Assembly: GCF_004959855.1 (NCBI RefSeq)
Contig: NZ_SPNT01000005.1
Span: forward strand, 310,001-374,000
From: Nitratireductor sp. XY-223
Lineage (GTDB): Bacteria; Pseudomonadota; Alphaproteobacteria; Rhizobiales; Rhizobiaceae
Direction of reading: 5' to 3'
Length of the DNA: 64,000 nt
This document shows, piece by piece, positions 61,203 through 64,000 of this stretch. Made by a program: the position numbers and the translations under genes. The number at the start of each line of letters is the position of its first letter. Position 1 is the stretch's first letter. Under the pieces are notes generated by a model. It was not told where the DNA came from, searched no databases, and saw only the letters and a list, made by a program, of their open reading frames with translations.

Positions 61203-62108
61203 TTGGAGAGCCGCATTTCGATCAACGACTTGATCGCGCTTCATTATGACGGCCTCAGCCCGCAGCTGAAGATAGCCGCAGACTATGTGGTCGACCACCA
61301 TGACGACGTTGCCAGCCGCTCGCTGCGGGCAACGGCCAGCAGCAGCAAACTCAATCCGCCGACATTCTCGCGACTCGCCCGGGCACTGGGCCTCGGCTCC
61401 TACGAGGAGATGCGCGAGCTTTGCCGCAACGAAATCAAGCACCGCAGCATCAGCTTTGCCGACAAGGCGACGCTTCTGCAACTGGAAGACGCCACCGACG
61501 GCGGCGAGGAGAAGGCGCCGTTCGCGCTGCGCCAGGCGGCCTCGGCCATGCGCAACATAGACCAGTTTGTCAATGAGCTCGACGTGACCCGGCTGCGGAC
61601 CGTCGCCGATAGGCTGGTTGAGTCAAAGAACGTGTTCGTCGCCGGCTCGCTCGCCTCGGTCGGATTTACACAGTATTTCGGCTACCTGGCCAATCTTGCC
61701 TTCACCAACTGGCAGGTGCTGGGACTCAACGGCGTTGCCCTGGCGACATCGCTGACCGGAATCTCCGGCAATGACGCGGTCATCATCATCATGAAGGACC
61801 CCTATGCGAAGCGATCGGTCGACGCGGCCCAGATCGCCCATGAATCGGGCGCGTTCGTCGTGGTCATTTCAGATTCCATGGCTTGTCCCGCATTCCCCTT
61901 TGCAACGCACCATTTCATTGTCCCGACGGACAGTCCGCAATTCTTCTCCTCCTACATAGCAACGCTCCTTCTGCTGGAATCGCTGATGGGAATGGTGATC
62001 CGCCGTTCCGGTCCGGAAACGAGCGAGCGCCTGAAGGAGGTGGAGACGAATAATCACCGGCTGGGAGAATACTGGCCGGTGACGCAATCAACATCTAACA
62101 GGGAGTAG
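61203..62108 (+). CDS. RpiR/MurR-family regulator with SIS domain
   Basis: A 301-residue regulator: an N-terminal helix-turn-helix of the RpiR type (about 1-75, 'LRATASSSKLNPPTFSRLARALGLGSYEEM') and a C-terminal SIS phosphosugar-binding domain (about 120-270, 'VFVAGSLASVGFTQYF', 'VVVISDSMACPAF'). The TTG at 61203 follows GGAGG by 6 nt and is a better start than TTG 61158, which lies in the palindrome. It precedes the TAXI binding protein gene by 5 bp, so it is co-transcribed with the transporter it probably controls. Confidence 0.85.
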   Translation: MESRISINDLIALHYDGLSPQLKIAADYVVDHHDDVASRSLRATASSSKLNPPTFSRLARALGLGSYEEMRELCRNEIKHRSISFADKATLLQLEDATDGGEEKAPFALRQAASAMRNIDQFVNELDVTRLRTVADRLVESKNVFVAGSLASVGFTQYFGYLANLAFTNWQVLGLNGVALATSLTGISGNDAVIIIMKDPYAKRSVDAAQIAHESGAFVVVISDSMACPAFPFATHHFIVPTDSPQFFSSYIATLLLLESLMGMVIRRSGPETSERLKEVETNNHRLGEYWPVTQSTSNRE

Positions 62109-62113
62109 TAAAG

Positions 62114-63085
62114 ATGTTATCACGACGCAACATGCTTGCCGGCACGGCCGTGGCGCTGTCCATGGGGCTTGCCGGGACGGCCATTGCGGAAGAGACCTTC
62201 GTCACCATCGGAACCGGCGGTCAGACGGGTGTCTACTATCAGGTCGGCGGCGCCATCTGCCGTCTCGTCAACCGCGGCACCAAGGATCACGAGATCAAGT
62301 GCACCCACACCACGGGCGGATCGGTTGCCAACATCAACGGCATCCGCACCGGCGACCTCGACCTCGGTGTCGCCCAGTCGGACTGGCAGTACCATGCCTA
62401 TAACGGAACCGCTCCGGACAAGTTCCCGGACGGAAAGTTCGACGGACTGCGTGCCGTGTTCTCGGTCCACCCGGAACCCTTTACCGTCGTTGCCCGTGCC
62501 GATTCCGGCATCAGCAGCATCGACGACCTGAAGGGCAAACGCGTCAATATCGGAAACCCGGGCTCCGGCCAGCGCGGCACCATGGAAGTGCTGATGGACA
62601 AGATGGGCTGGTCGATGGGTGATTTCGCGCTCGCATCGGAGCTGAAATCGGCCGAACAGGCCGCCGCCCTTTGCGACAACAAGGTCGACGCCATCGTGTT
62701 TACCGTCGGTCACCCGAACGGCTCGATCAAGGAGGCGACGACCTCGTGCGAATCGAAGCTGATCAATGTCGACAACGATGCCGCCAAGGCACTCGCCAGC
62801 GACAACGACTTCTACGCGATGGCGACGATTCCGGGCGGCATGTATACCGGCACAGACAGCGATGTCACGACGTTCGGTGTCGGAGCGACGTTCGTTTCGT
62901 CAACCAACACACCGGATGAGGTTGTCTACGAGATCACCAAGGCCGTCTTTGAGAATTTCGACCGGTTCAAGAAAATGCATCCGGCGTTTGCAAATCTCAA
63001 AGAAGAGGACATGATCAAGAACAACCTGTCCGCGCCGCTGCATGACGGCGCCGCCAAATACTACAAGGAGCGCGGCTGGATGTAG
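62114..63085 (+). CDS. TAXI-type TRAP transporter substrate-binding protein
   Basis: A 323-residue periplasmic binding protein of the TAXI family ('IGTGGQTGVYYQVGGAICRLV', 'GSVANINGIRTGDLDLGVAQSD', 'GNPGSGQRGTMEVLM'). The signal carries RR (MLSRRNMLAG) and ends AIA-E near residue 25. A GGGAG ribosome site precedes the ATG. It delivers ligand to the fused permease encoded next. TAXI ligands are mostly unknown; glutamate/glutamine-like compounds are one known case. Confidence 0.9.
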   Translation: MLSRRNMLAGTAVALSMGLAGTAIAEETFVTIGTGGQTGVYYQVGGAICRLVNRGTKDHEIKCTHTTGGSVANINGIRTGDLDLGVAQSDWQYHAYNGTAPDKFPDGKFDGLRAVFSVHPEPFTVVARADSGISSIDDLKGKRVNIGNPGSGQRGTMEVLMDKMGWSMGDFALASELKSAEQAAALCDNKVDAIVFTVGHPNGSIKEATTSCESKLINVDNDAAKALASDNDFYAMATIPGGMYTGTDSDVTTFGVGATFVSSTNTPDEVVYEITKAVFENFDRFKKMHPAFANLKEEDMIKNNLSAPLHDGAAKYYKERGWM

Positions 63086-63100
63086 TCTAGCACGCAAGCC

Positions 63101-63148
63101 GGGGGCGGAAGGCAATCCGCCCCCGATTGCCTTTTGAAGCTCAAAAGG
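63101..63148 (+). terminator. two tandem stem-loops between TAXI binding protein and permease genes
   Basis: GGGGGCGGA/TCCGCCCCC (63101-63124, 6-nt loop) is followed at once by CCTTTTGA/TCAAAAGG (63130-63148, 3-nt loop). The T-run is inside the second stem, so full termination is unlikely. They probably stabilise the upstream mRNA and lower permease expression. Confidence 0.6.
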
Positions 63149-63164
63149 GATAGCGGGGGAGATC

Positions 63165-64000
63165 ATGGCGCAGGAAGACACCGGGAAACTAAGCAGCGAG
63201 GAACTCGAAGACCTCGTCGCGTCAACGGACACAGGCGGACGAAAGCCCACCAATCATTCGGTTGCCCTGCTGATAGCAGGTACGGCACTCGCCTGGTCGC
63301 TCTTCCAGGTCTGGATCGCCTCGCCACTTCCCTACACGACCGGTTTCGGTGTCTTTTCCAGCGGCGAGGCGCGGCCCATCCACCTCGCCTTCGCGCTTTT
63401 CCTGGCCTATCTCGCCTATCCGGCCTTCCGATCCTCGCCGCGCCGGGTCATCCCGACGGCCGACTGGGTGCTGGCCATCGCGGCGGCCTGCTGTTCGCTG
63501 TATCTCTTTTTCTTCGACACGGAAATCATCAAGAGCATCATGGGAACGAGGCTGTCGGACCGGCCCAACAACCCGAACCAGCTCGATGTGATCGTGTCGG
63601 TGCTCGGCATCATCCTCTTGCTTGAAGCCACCCGCCGCGCGCTCGGACCGCCGCTGATGATCGTCGCAATGGTCTTCCTCGGCTACACGTTCCTCGGGCC
63701 CTACGCGCCGGGATTCCTCGCCTGGAAGGGTGCCAGCTTCAATGCCGTCGCCTACCATCAGTGGCTCTCGACGGAAGGCGTGTTCGGCATCGCGCTCGGC
63801 GTTTCAACCGATCTCGTCTTCCTGTTCGTGCTGTTCGGCGCGCTGCTCGACAAGGCAGGCGCGGGCAACTACTTCATCAAGGTCGCCTTCTCGCTGATGG
63901 GCCATCTGAGCGGCGGCCCCGCCAAAGCGGCCGTTGTCGCCTCCGGCATGACCGGCCTGATCTCCGGCTCGTCCATCGCCAACGTGGTGACGACCGGTAC
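63165..64000 (+). CDS. fused TRAP transporter permease (partial, runs off the window)
   Basis: The first 278 residues of a fused 4TM/12TM TRAP permease of the TAXI class. A hydrophilic start is followed by hydrophobic segments near 32-52, 71-88, 101-122, 142-160 and 165-185, and then the DctM-like 'VSTDLVFLFVLFGALLDKAG' and 'MTGLISGSSIANVVTTGT'. The ATG follows GGGGGAGAT. No stop occurs before the right edge, so the gene continues beyond the window. It uses an ion gradient to import the TAXI ligand. Confidence 0.9.
   Translation, partial: MAQEDTGKLSSEELEDLVASTDTGGRKPTNHSVALLIAGTALAWSLFQVWIASPLPYTTGFGVFSSGEARPIHLAFALFLAYLAYPAFRSSPRRVIPTADWVLAIAAACCSLYLFFFDTEIIKSIMGTRLSDRPNNPNQLDVIVSVLGIILLLEATRRALGPPLMIVAMVFLGYTFLGPYAPGFLAWKGASFNAVAYHQWLSTEGVFGIALGVSTDLVFLFVLFGALLDKAGAGNYFIKVAFSLMGHLSGGPAKAAVVASGMTGLISGSSIANVVTTG

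Overview
The window looks like the chromosome of a high-GC alphaproteobacterium of the Hyphomicrobiales (rhizobial and related lineages). This rests on a bioBFDAZ-type biotin operon ending in the KAS III-like bioZ, a glpV-STPQ-U-type glycerol importer with its DUF2160 subunit, and dense operons of ABC and TRAP importers joined by 1-4 bp ATGA/TAATG overlaps. No rRNA, tRNA, CRISPR array or intact transposase was seen.

Left end (1-9.7 kb): an AT-richer gene resembling the Shedu/DUF4263 nuclease-like family lies at the edge. A copper-handling island follows: copper P1B-ATPase, CueR, multicopper oxidase, four c-type cytochromes (one carrying a Met-rich insertion), a multi-pass membrane protein and a 40-residue Met-rich membrane peptide. 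Four CueR-type promoters with 19-bp spacers or close variants serve its transcription units. The island is bracketed by two 304-bp, roughly 94% identical direct repeats of the 5' end of an AGCS symporter gene. The left copy is broken by a stop codon and the right copy is the intact gene.

9.8-22 kb: the AGCS symporter, then an IclR-governed locus. On one side are an M28-type peptidase with a substituted active site and an MDR oxidoreductase. On the other side are an Asp/Glu/hydantoin racemase and a complete Dpp/Opp-type importer. The importer's binding protein appears circularly permuted, and its first permease seems to start at ATT. Nearly identical 26-bp operators sit at both promoters.

22-31 kb: a GntR/FCD regulator, a TIGR04076 protein, an aldo/keto reductase, a full Liv-type importer and an aldo/keto reductase fused to a RidA-like domain. 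This looks like uptake and reduction of an unknown amino-acid-like or carbonyl substrate. 31-38 kb: a BlaI/M56-peptidase pair and the glycerol ABC importer.

39-55 kb: a LysR regulator diverges from an operon with a TorT-like binding protein, a sugar-type ABC ATPase and permease, 5-oxoprolinase-type PxpA, PxpB and PxpC, a small biotin carboxyl carrier, a biotin carboxylase and a GABA-type aminotransferase. Together these suggest import and opening of a lactam or amide followed by transamination. The biotin operon bioB-F-D-A-Z follows directly, then a BKACE-family enzyme.

55.8-60.9 kb: a RiPP-like locus of unknown product. A PqqD-like chaperone, a lasso-B2-like Cys/His/Asp protease and an HprK-like kinase run rightward. 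They converge on a leftward operon of AMP ligase, GNAT, acyl carrier protein and nucleotidyltransferase. No macrolactam synthetase is present. The window ends with an RpiR-type regulator and a TAXI-TRAP transporter whose fused permease runs off the right edge.
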